Source: Candidatus Hydrogenedentota bacterium
GTDB taxonomy: Bacteria; Hydrogenedentota; Hydrogenedentia; Hydrogenedentales; SLHB01
DNA: 10,780 nt
Direction of reading: 5' to 3'
Assembly (NCBI GenBank): GCA_007118235.1
Contig: SKRY01000105.1
Span: forward strand, 1-10,780
Part shown: in pieces, positions 5,678 through 10,780 of the stretch
Position numbering within the stretch: the stretch's first letter is position 1
Layout of the letters: the number at the start of each line of letters is the position of its first letter
Position numbers and translations under genes: made by a program
The notes under the pieces: model-generated
What the model saw: only the letters and a program-made list of their open reading frames with translations
What the model was told of the DNA's origin: nothing
Database searches by the model: none

Positions 5678-7876
5678 TTAGCTGTTGTCCACGGGCAGGA
5701 ATTGGACCGCGTCGGCGATCACAAAACCATCCGTTCCTTCGTTGCTGATGACCACGGCGCTGTCCGCGTCAAGTTCGAACTCGCCCAGGGACACGAAAAC
5801 ACCGTCGATGGACGGTTCTTGGCGCTGGTCGACCTCGATCCGTTCCGAGCCGCCGGCATGAATCACGGTGACGGGAACATTGCTAGCGCGGTTGGCGTGT
5901 GGGGTGTAGCTAAGGCGGATCTCATGCCGGCCCGAACCGGATAAGCGCGGTTCGTAGCGGATGCTTAGGCCTCCCTTGTCCGAATTGCCGTCGTGGAGAT
6001 AGTTCAGGCCGACAAAGCCGCTCTCCGAGGCGGAGGCGCCCCAGCGCCCCTCCTGGGCGGCTTGCCGGTTGTCCACGACGATGCCGGGAAGCGCGGTTGG
6101 GTCAATATCCACGGCCTCGCCCATGTCCAGCACTTGCCCGTCCTGAAGAAGGCGCTCCCGCAACATGCCGTAGTCCACTTCCTGCACAGCGGTATCCTCA
6201 TCAATGGCCAGGACGGCCGCCGTGGCCGCCGACTGCCCGAGGACCATGAACACAGGTTCCATCCGGATGGAACCGAAGGCGATGTGGGAGGACGAGACGG
6301 CGACGGGAACAAAGAGGTTCTCCGCCTCCTCCTGCTTGGGCACGATGGAGCGGTAACTAATCCGGTACGGCCCCGCGGGCGGTTCCTCGATGTTGCCCTC
6401 GTTCTGGGCGTAGCCTTGTTCCGTGACGAAGCGCTGCACGTTGTGGGAATCCATGTTGTAGGAGCCCATGCCCACGGGATCAAACGGGATCTCGTCAAGG
6501 CGGCAGTTATGCTCGGTGATGACGTAATCGCTCACCATACGGCGGCCAACCCGCACATAGATGTGGTACGGCCAATGATCGTTGTCCTCGAACTCGTCGG
6601 CCGCATATCCCCATTGATTGACCTCCTCCTGGACATGATCCGGGATACGGGGATGGGTGGCCAAGGTGTACAGCAGACCTTGCTGCCAGTGTTTGTGTTC
6701 CGCCTCGATCTCCCGCCGTTCTTCGTAGCTGGCCTCTGGATAGTCATCCGACCCGCCGATGAGGTTGGTGGACACGGCCCGGTTGTTGTTCGTGTCGCTC
6801 TTGAGGTTCGGCATGTCCGCGGGGTGCCACGGCGTGCGGTCCTCACCGGCCTCGAACATGCGGAACAACAGCTCGAAATCGTCCGGATTGTAGCCCTCCG
6901 GGGCTTCGATGGGGACCATGTTGTCCTCGGCCGTGGTCATGCACAGACGGTAGCAATAGGCTTGAACGCGGTGATCCGGATCGCCGTCCTCGCCGCCCGG
7001 GTCCGGATTGATGCCGTCGAGAAGCCCGCTCTCGGGATCGCCCTCGACCACGTACGGAGAGACACGGTACTCCTCCGGCAGCGGACGCTCGGGATAACGC
7101 TCGTGGCCGTAGGTGAACATGTGGCTCTCGGTATTGGCGGTCTGGATCCCGTTCAGCGTCTCGCCGTAGGTCTCGTTGCCTTCCCGTCCGACGATGTAAG
7201 ACACGCCGGCCTCCGCCATCAGATCGCCTTCGTAGGTGGCGTCAAGGAACATCTTACCCTCGTAGCGGTTGCCGGACTCCATGATGATGGCCTCGATGCG
7301 GCCATTGTTCCTGACCACGCCCGCCCCGTTGTCCCGGACGAGGAATTCACCGGTTACCACCGGCACATCTTCCTCTTCGAGCATGTCCGCGTAGATCTTT
7401 TGGGCAACATGGGGCTCGAACCCCCATTGCGCGTCGTCATCAGGCTGAAGGAACCGGCCGGAGCGCTCCATGTACTCCTCCCGCGTTTCCTGCCGCCACG
7501 CCTGATCATCGCGGTAGTAGTCACGCACCCGCTGGTAGAATTCGCGGGATATCCCGCCGATGACCGCTTCCCGGCCCGCGTCCGTGGCCCCAAGTCCGCT
7601 GGCGGTCAAGCCGCCCACGATGGGATAGTGATTCACGATGAGCACGCTCTTGCCCATACGGGCGGTTTGAATCGCGGCCGTGACTCCGGCGCTGGTCCCC
7701 CCGTAAATCACCACGTCATAGCGGTGCGTGGCTTCCGCGTCTTCGGCCGCTCCCGCTGGGAACAGGCTCAGTAGGGGAGCGGCGACAGCCACAAGCAGCC
7801 CCCGGAAAAGCCTCGGCCGTCTTCTTGAGTGGTCTCGGCAAGCCAATCTTGGACAAGCGCTGGCGCGCATGTGCAT
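5678..7876 (-). CDS. secreted FAD-dependent oxidoreductase with golvesin-type C-terminal domain (upstream copy)
   Basis: Length is 732 residues from the ATG at 7876, 6 nt after AAGGAG (complement of 7883-7888). The open frame continues to 8047 but without signal-like sequence. Residues 17-43 form an export signal, SRRRPRLFRG followed by a hydrophobic run ending in AGA; the twin arginines hint at Tat export, but the motif is imperfect. Residues 52-555 are the FAD_oxidored domain: YDVVIYGGTSAG (53-64), VGGLTASGLGATDAG, FLDATYEGDLMAEAGV (210-225), YGETLNGIQ, VGMGSYNMDSHNVQR (468-482) and GSIRMEPVFMVLGQSAATAA (535-554). Residues 619-730 are the golvesin / xanthan-lyase-like C-terminal domain. Over the last 112 aligned residues about 80 are identical to the neighbouring copy by hand count, so the two arose by tandem duplication. 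Unlike that copy, the glycine-rich FAD motif is intact. Annotation as 'xanthan lyase' would be by family resemblance only. Confidence 0.87.
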   Translation of the reverse strand: MHMRASACPRLACRDHSRRRPRLFRGLLVAVAAPLLSLFPAGAAEDAEATHRYDVVIYGGTSAGVTAAIQTARMGKSVLIVNHYPIVGGLTASGLGATDAGREAVIGGISREFYQRVRDYYRDDQAWRQETREEYMERSGRFLQPDDDAQWGFEPHVAQKIYADMLEEEDVPVVTGEFLVRDNGAGVVRNNGRIEAIIMESGNRYEGKMFLDATYEGDLMAEAGVSYIVGREGNETYGETLNGIQTANTESHMFTYGHERYPERPLPEEYRVSPYVVEGDPESGLLDGINPDPGGEDGDPDHRVQAYCYRLCMTTAEDNMVPIEAPEGYNPDDFELLFRMFEAGEDRTPWHPADMPNLKSDTNNNRAVSTNLIGGSDDYPEASYEERREIEAEHKHWQQGLLYTLATHPRIPDHVQEEVNQWGYAADEFEDNDHWPYHIYVRVGRRMVSDYVITEHNCRLDEIPFDPVGMGSYNMDSHNVQRFVTEQGYAQNEGNIEEPPAGPYRISYRSIVPKQEEAENLFVPVAVSSSHIAFGSIRMEPVFMVLGQSAATAAVLAIDEDTAVQEVDYGMLRERLLQDGQVLDMGEAVDIDPTALPGIVVDNRQAAQEGRWGASASESGFVGLNYLHDGNSDKGGLSIRYEPRLSGSGRHEIRLSYTPHANRASNVPVTVIHAGGSERIEVDQRQEPSIDGVFVSLGEFELDADSAVVISNEGTDGFVIADAVQFLPVDNS
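5813..5839. repeat. 27-bp direct repeat in the golvesin-like domain, partner at 3578-3604
   Basis: Identical to 3578-3604, in the same reading frame of the paralogous gene. See that entry for the encoded residues. Confidence 0.85.
6435..6477. repeat. 43-bp near-identical repeat in the FAD domain, partner at 4212-4254
   Basis: The partner of 4212-4254, differing at 2 of 43 positions. It lies in the upstream copy and encodes the same DSHNVQR-containing segment. Confidence 0.85.
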
Positions 7877-7882
7877 AACAGT

Positions 7883-7888
7883 CTCCTT
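7883..7888 (-). promoter_or_regulatory. Shine-Dalgarno site fixing the start of the upstream FAD oxidoreductase
   Basis: The minus strand reads AAGGAG, 6 nt before ATG 7876 (codons MHMR). This favours the 732-residue product over the 789-residue extension and over the internal ATG two codons later. Confidence 0.7.
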
Positions 7889-7990
7889 TCCATCGCCATG
7901 GTCTTGGCGCTTTCGGGGGCGCAGGGCCAAGGGTCTGCACCACGCATTCTGGTTGTTGAGGAAGAACATAAGGGTGTTCGATCCCGCACC

Positions 7991-8020
7991 ATTTTGCTGG
8001 TTCCCGCCTGCGGATGGCAA
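7991..8020 (-). promoter_or_regulatory. weak candidate promoter for the minus-strand FAD oxidoreductase pair
   Basis: On the minus strand TTGCCA (complement of 8015-8020) and CAAAAT (complement of 7991-7996) are separated by 18 bp. The first matches five of six -35 bases and the second four of six -10 bases. It would give a leader of about 105 nt. This is the best candidate I found, but it is weak. Confidence 0.25.
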
Positions 8021-8068
8021 ACAGCGATCATCATGGGCGTTCATCAACCTGGACCAGCGGTCCCATCG

Positions 8069-8095
8069 GCGCTAGGAAACGGACTAGCCTAGCGC
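8069..8095. repeat. inverted repeat with 8-bp arms
   Basis: GCGCTAGG (8069-8076) and CCTAGCGC (8088-8095) are perfect reverse complements around an 11-nt loop; a G-U and a C-G pair can extend the stem by two. There is no T-run on either side. Part of the left arm (CGGCGCTA, 8067-8074) recurs at 8106-8113. It could be a remnant element end, a transcript hairpin or a regulator site. Confidence 0.45.
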
Positions 8096-8098
8096 TGG

Positions 8099-8290
8099 AT
8101 GGCCCCGGCGCTAACCGAGACCGAGAAGAACCTCCGCAAGCTCGCGTGCTAGGCCGACGAGCAGATGCCCGCCCAAGTCCACGCCCTGCTCGCCCAACGC
8201 GAGCAGTTTGCCCCCTTGGCCGAAACCATCGAGAAACGCCTCGAAGTCATCGCGCACTCACCGGAAAAAGCGGTCACACCTACACAATGT
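8099..8290 (+). pseudogene. decayed coding stretch with in-frame TAG
   Basis: Starting at ATG 8099 the frame reads MAPALTETEKNLRKLAC, hits TAG at 8150-8152, then continues ADEQMPAQVHALLAQREQFA and on through KRLEVIAHS without another stop. Of the 53 codons up to 8257, all but 7 end in G or C, which is the pattern expected of real genes in this GC-rich DNA. The residues look helical or coiled-coil. No family is clearly recognised; the N-terminal segment of an IS66-type transposase is one possibility, at low confidence. The frame stays open into the lipoprotein gene at 8438, but that gene has its own promoter, ribosome site and signal peptide, so this is not an N-terminal extension. There is no clear Shine-Dalgarno before 8099. 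Confidence 0.4.
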
Positions 8291-8301
8291 AGAAGAGGCG
8301 A

Positions 8302-8323
8302 ACCGCCGCCCCCAGGCGGCGGT
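8302..8323. terminator. GC-rich hairpin upstream of the lipoprotein promoter
   Basis: ACCGCCGCC (8302-8310) and GGCGGCGGT (8315-8323) pair perfectly over 9 bp with a CCCA loop. It follows the decayed coding stretch and precedes the promoter at 8363. No T-run follows, so it is only a possible terminator; it could also be a leftover structure of an old element. Confidence 0.4.
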
Positions 8324-8362
8324 CCCAACCGTTGGCCGTTACGAGGGATCTGTGTTGCGAGA

Positions 8363-8391
8363 TTGCATCTTGCGTTGAGCCGGGGTATACT
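8363..8391 (+). promoter_or_regulatory. sigma70-like promoter for the Dabb lipoprotein operon
   Basis: TTGCAT (8363-8368) and TATACT (8386-8391) are separated by exactly 17 bp. The -10 matches five of six consensus bases and the -35 four of six. Predicted transcription begins near 8398, leaving a leader of about 40 nt before ATG 8438. Confidence 0.6.
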
Positions 8392-8425
8392 CCGCGATAC
8401 CAAACTGACGGAATTGGATCATTTT

Positions 8426-8430
8426 AGGAG
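8426..8430 (+). promoter_or_regulatory. Shine-Dalgarno site fixing the lipoprotein start
   Basis: AGGAG lies 7 nt before ATG 8438. Together with the promoter at 8363 it rules out the in-frame upstream ATG at 8165, which would place 91 non-signal residues before the lipoprotein signal. Confidence 0.75.
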
Positions 8431-8437
8431 AAAAACG

Positions 8438-8848
8438 ATGCGACATGGGATGTTTGTGGGTGTAATGGTTTTGTTTGTTTTAGGGCTGTCGGGATGCGGC
8501 GATTTGTCAGGTCAGACGAACAGTGTGGACGCCGGCGGGATGCTGGCGCATAATGTGTATTTCACACTTCACGATAACGCGGAGGCCGAGCAGGAAGCGC
8601 TTGTCCAGGATTGCTTTGAGTATCTGAAGGACCAGCCCGGGATCGTGTTCTTCGCGGCCGGGACGCTGGCGGAGGAGTACGATCGTCCGGTCAACGTGAC
8701 CGATTTTGACGTGAGCCTGCATATCGTGTTTGATAGTATCGCCAGCCATGACCGCTATCAAGACGATGACGACCATCTGACGTTTATCGAACGGAACGAA
8801 GACAACTGGGAGTCGGTGCGGGTGTTTGATTCCATGGTGGAGCAGTGA
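8438..8848 (+). CDS. Dabb-domain (stress-responsive A/B barrel) lipoprotein
   Basis: Length is 136 residues. Residues 1-20 form a lipoprotein signal: a hydrophobic run then the lipobox LSGC with Cys20 as the lipidated residue. Gly follows the cysteine, which by enterobacterial rules would favour the outer membrane; whether that holds here is unknown. Residues 38-134 match the Dabb ferredoxin-like fold: HNVYFTLHD as the first strand, a helix with EQEALVQDCFEYL, FFAAGTLAEEY, DFDVSLHIVFDS, HDRYQDDDDHLTFIE and a final strand VRVFDSMV. Dabb proteins usually form dimeric barrels and some are small enzymes or stress proteins; the function of this exported type is not known. It has its own promoter and lies 113 bp upstream of the Gfo/Idh/MocA gene, with no terminator in the gap, so joint transcription is plausible. 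Confidence 0.85.
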   Translation: MRHGMFVGVMVLFVLGLSGCGDLSGQTNSVDAGGMLAHNVYFTLHDNAEAEQEALVQDCFEYLKDQPGIVFFAAGTLAEEYDRPVNVTDFDVSLHIVFDSIASHDRYQDDDDHLTFIERNEDNWESVRVFDSMVEQ

Positions 8849-8948
8849 GTTCTCTCCTCCAGCTGTGAGAAGGGGGCCGCACAGCGCATCCGCCATGGGG
8901 GATATGCCTGCCGGGGCGCGGAGACGCCAGACCAAATCCAAGGCTTTT

Positions 8949-8954
8949 GGAGGG
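8949..8954 (+). promoter_or_regulatory. Shine-Dalgarno site fixing the Gfo/Idh/MocA start
   Basis: GGAGGG lies 7 nt before ATG 8962. It puts the twin-arginine motif at residues 5-12, the usual position for a Tat signal. Confidence 0.75.
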
Positions 8955-8961
8955 AAGTTCC

Positions 8962-10248
8962 ATGAAAACCATCTCCCGGCGTCAGTTTCTGGCGGCAAGC
9001 GCGGCCGTCACCGCGCCGCTGATTCTACCTTCGCGCGTGCTCGGGCTAGGCGGCAACCCTGGACCGAACGACCGGATCGTCCTCGGCTGCATTGGCGTGG
9101 GCGGCATGGGCAACGGGCTCATGCGCAGCATGAACCGGTGGCATCCCGTCGCGGCGGTGTGTGAGGTGGACACGCAACGCGCCGAGGCCGCGGCGGGGCT
9201 GCTCGACAACGAAGCGGCCATCTACGGAGACTACCGGCGCTTGCTGGACCGCCAAGACATCGACGCGGTGATCATTGCCACGCCCGACCATTGGCACGCC
9301 GTGCAAACGGTCCGTGCCGTCGAGGCGGGCAAGGATGTCTACGTGGAAAAGCCGATCAGCAACACCATCGAGGAAGGCCGGGCCGTTGTTGACGCGGTCA
9401 ACCGGCACGGCGCGATTGTGCAAGTCGGCAACCAGGGGCGTTCCAACGAGCTGTTCCATCGCTTCTACAGCTTCATACGGAACGGGGAGATCGGCGCCCT
9501 CAAGCAGGTGAATTGCTGGCACTACCCGAATCCCGAGGGACCCAGCCCGCCCGACGAAGAACCGCCAGATCATCTGGACTGGGACATGTGGCTCGGTCCC
9601 GCCCGGTGGCGGCCGTACAACCCCACGTATTGCCACAGCACGTTCCGGTGGTTCATGTTTTCCGGCGGCGGGAATATCCGCGATCGCGGCGCGCACCAGT
9701 TGAGCCTTGTACTGTGGGCGCTCGATCGCGACGATGATGGACCGGTTAAAATCACCGCCACGGGAACTCCAGCCGCAAGCGGGAATTATGACAACCCCAT
9801 CGAGATGGACGTCGCGTGGGAGTTCAAGGATCCCGATATTACCGTAACGTGGCGCCAGCCCGGCGATCCGCCGGAGGACGGCCTGGAAATAGGGTACGGG
9901 AACGAATATCACGGGGAAACGGGCACGGCCTATCATTGGGGCACGGCCGACGAGCCGGGCTGTGGCGTTAGCGAGAATGTGGCGGACTACGAGCCGCCGG
10001 CGAACGGCGTCCAGCTTTATCGCAGCCCCCACCACCACGAGAATTGGCTGGAATGCATCAAGACGCGGGAACAACCCATCATGCCCGTGGGCCCGGCGCA
10101 TCGAGCGGCGACCATGTGCAACTTGGGCAATCTCGCGTATCTGCTCGGGCGTCCGCTGGAATATGATCCGCGCGCGGAACGCATCGTCAATGACGAACAC
10201 GCCAACCGATTGTTGAGCAGACCCGGCCGCGGGCCATGGCACGTGTAG
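8962..10248 (+). CDS. Tat-exported Gfo/Idh/MocA family oxidoreductase
   Basis: Length is 428 residues from ATG 8962, 7 nt after GGAGGG (8949-8954). A TTG at 8947 is open in frame but overlaps the ribosome site. Residues 5-12 are a textbook twin-arginine motif (SRRQFLAA) followed by a hydrophobic stretch, so the protein is probably exported folded with bound NAD(P). The Rossmann motif is GVGGMG (45-50); other landmarks are CEVD (67-70), IIATPDHWHA (104-113), the catalytic EKP at 129-131, DWDMWLGPARWRPYNP (206-221), DRGAHQLS (241-248) with His245, and the family tail DEHANRLLSRPGRGPWHV. Such proteins act on sugars or cyclitols, by oxidoreduction or redox-assisted glycoside cleavage; which applies here is not visible. 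The gene precedes a ThuA-like gene by only 15 bp, a very common pairing. Confidence 0.93.
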   Translation: MKTISRRQFLAASAAVTAPLILPSRVLGLGGNPGPNDRIVLGCIGVGGMGNGLMRSMNRWHPVAAVCEVDTQRAEAAAGLLDNEAAIYGDYRRLLDRQDIDAVIIATPDHWHAVQTVRAVEAGKDVYVEKPISNTIEEGRAVVDAVNRHGAIVQVGNQGRSNELFHRFYSFIRNGEIGALKQVNCWHYPNPEGPSPPDEEPPDHLDWDMWLGPARWRPYNPTYCHSTFRWFMFSGGGNIRDRGAHQLSLVLWALDRDDDGPVKITATGTPAASGNYDNPIEMDVAWEFKDPDITVTWRQPGDPPEDGLEIGYGNEYHGETGTAYHWGTADEPGCGVSENVADYEPPANGVQLYRSPHHHENWLECIKTREQPIMPVGPAHRAATMCNLGNLAYLLGRPLEYDPRAERIVNDEHANRLLSRPGRGPWHV

Positions 10249-10250
10249 TA

Positions 10251-10256
10251 AGGAGG
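10251..10256 (+). promoter_or_regulatory. Shine-Dalgarno site of the ThuA-like gene in a 15-bp gap
   Basis: A full AGGAGG lies 7 nt before ATG 10264 and starts 3 bp after the stop of the preceding gene. This spacing supports translation from the same transcript. Confidence 0.8.
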
Positions 10257-10263
10257 TTGAACG

Positions 10264-10780
10264 ATGCATCGCACATCGATAGGACGCCGCACGGGATTGC
10301 ATGTGATCGTTTTGACCGCGGTCCTGATGTTGATCGCTCCCGGCGCGCAGGCTATGGACGGCGATACTAACAGCGGTGATCCCCATGCGGTGTTCGTTAT
10401 CGGGGATCGCGAGTATCGCTCAGAAGAGTCGATGCCCATGCTCGGACGGATTCTCAAGAATCGCTACGGCTTCGAGGTGACCCTATGCTTTTCCGTGACC
10501 GAGGACGGCGTCATCGACCCGAATCGTCCGGATCACATCGAGGGCCTCGAAGCGCTGACCGATGCGGACGTGATGATCGTCTATATCAGTTGGCGTCAGT
10601 TACCCTCTGACCAGCTTGCGCTCATCATGGATTTCATTCAGGAGGGAGGCGCGGTTGTGGGGTTCCGTCCCACGGTGTTGCCTTTCGAATACCCCGAGGA
10701 TCACGAGTATGAGCATCTGAACACCGAATGGCCGCACGAAGTGCTCGGTTTGCGGTGGATCAGCCACCATGGCGCGGATA
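10264..10780 (+). CDS. exported ThuA-like domain protein, cut by the window end
   Basis: The first 172 codons are present and the frame is open to the edge. It is not closed by a stop inside the window. Residues 1-30 form a Sec signal peptide ending AQA before MDG. From residue 41, AVFVIGDREYRSEESMPML, then LKNRYGFEVTLCFSV, DGVIDPNRPDHIEGLEAL, TDADVMIVYISWRQLPSDQ and GGAVVGFRPT, match the ThuA-like (trehalose-utilisation-like, glutamine-amidotransferase-type fold) proteins of planctomycete-like bacteria. ThuA itself is implicated in trehalose and disaccharide oxidation pathways in rhizobia; secreted homologs have no settled role. Close coupling to the Gfo/Idh/MocA gene suggests a joint function on a sugar derivative. 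The C-terminal part of the domain is missing from view. Confidence 0.85.
   Translation, partial: MHRTSIGRRTGLHVIVLTAVLMLIAPGAQAMDGDTNSGDPHAVFVIGDREYRSEESMPMLGRILKNRYGFEVTLCFSVTEDGVIDPNRPDHIEGLEALTDADVMIVYISWRQLPSDQLALIMDFIQEGGAVVGFRPTVLPFEYPEDHEYEHLNTEWPHEVLGLRWISHHGAD

Larger units (their letters stand above)
7877..8437. other. 561-bp divergent intergenic region
   Basis: It separates the minus-strand FAD oxidoreductase pair from the plus-strand lipoprotein operon. It holds a weak minus-strand promoter candidate, a hairpin at 8069-8095, a decayed coding stretch at 8099-8290, a GC-rich hairpin at 8302-8323, and a good plus-strand promoter at 8363-8391. I see no intact gene in it. Confidence 0.6.

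Noticed and set aside
5993..7774. Long open frame on the plus strand (593 codons) opposite the upstream FAD oxidoreductase
   Set aside because: It is antisense to a gene with clear family motifs and a ribosome site. GC-rich codon bias alone opens this frame, and its translation shows no recognisable domain.
8165..8848. Longer version of the Dabb protein starting at ATG 8165
   Set aside because: It would bury the lipoprotein signal 91 residues inside the protein and start upstream of the promoter at 8363. The AGGAG before 8438 marks the real start.
8901..8908. GATATGCC ahead of the Gfo/Idh/MocA gene, considered as a -10 box
   Set aside because: No -35-like hexamer lies 16-18 bp upstream, so a separate promoter is not supported.
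1..10780. CRISPR array, tRNA, rRNA or intact insertion sequence
   Set aside because: No regularly spaced repeats, no cloverleaf or ribosomal sequence noticed, and no intact transposase reading frame. The repeats present are explained by the paralogous oxidoreductase genes.

Overview
The window comes from a GC-rich bacterium. The mix of genes fits the Planctomycetota / Lentisphaerota / Hydrogenedentota neighbourhood: a Tat-exported Gfo/Idh/MocA oxidoreductase beside a ThuA-like protein, a Dabb-domain lipoprotein, a long pseudopilin-like protein, a two-domain acetyl-xylan-esterase-like hydrolase, and secreted FAD oxidoreductases of the 'xanthan lyase' annotation type. This placement is inference from gene content. 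There is no rRNA, tRNA or marker gene to confirm it.

Layout, left to right. (1) 1-215 holds a sigma70-like promoter (88-116) and a 5' leader with a perfect 15-bp palindrome. (2) 216-2276 (+) encodes an exported tandem alpha/beta hydrolase. (3) 2294-2322 is a near-consensus promoter driving a prepilin-like protein (2363-3310, +). (4) A strong hairpin at 3335-3374 lies between convergent genes. (5) 5678-7876 and 3449-5569 (both -) are a tandem pair of paralogous secreted FAD-dependent oxidoreductases with golvesin-type C-terminal domains, probably one transcript read right to left. (6) 7877-8437 is a 561-bp divergent intergenic region with two hairpins, a decayed coding stretch carrying an in-frame stop, and a good promoter (8363-8391). 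(7) 8438-8848 (+) is a Dabb-domain lipoprotein. It is followed by 8962-10248 (+), a Tat-exported Gfo/Idh/MocA protein, and 10264 to the window end (+), a ThuA-like protein cut by the edge. These three may form one operon.

All seven intact or edge-cut genes carry an export signal (Sec, Tat, lipoprotein or prepilin type). The region therefore looks like an extracytoplasmic module, most plausibly for modifying or breaking down carbohydrates or polysaccharide decorations by ester hydrolysis and redox chemistry. Substrates cannot be read from the sequence. Nothing here is clearly a new kind of system. The most distinctive points are the duplicated FAD/golvesin proteins (one with a substituted dinucleotide-binding motif), an EF-hand-like loop inside the pseudopilin, the leader palindrome, and the decayed ORF between two hairpins.
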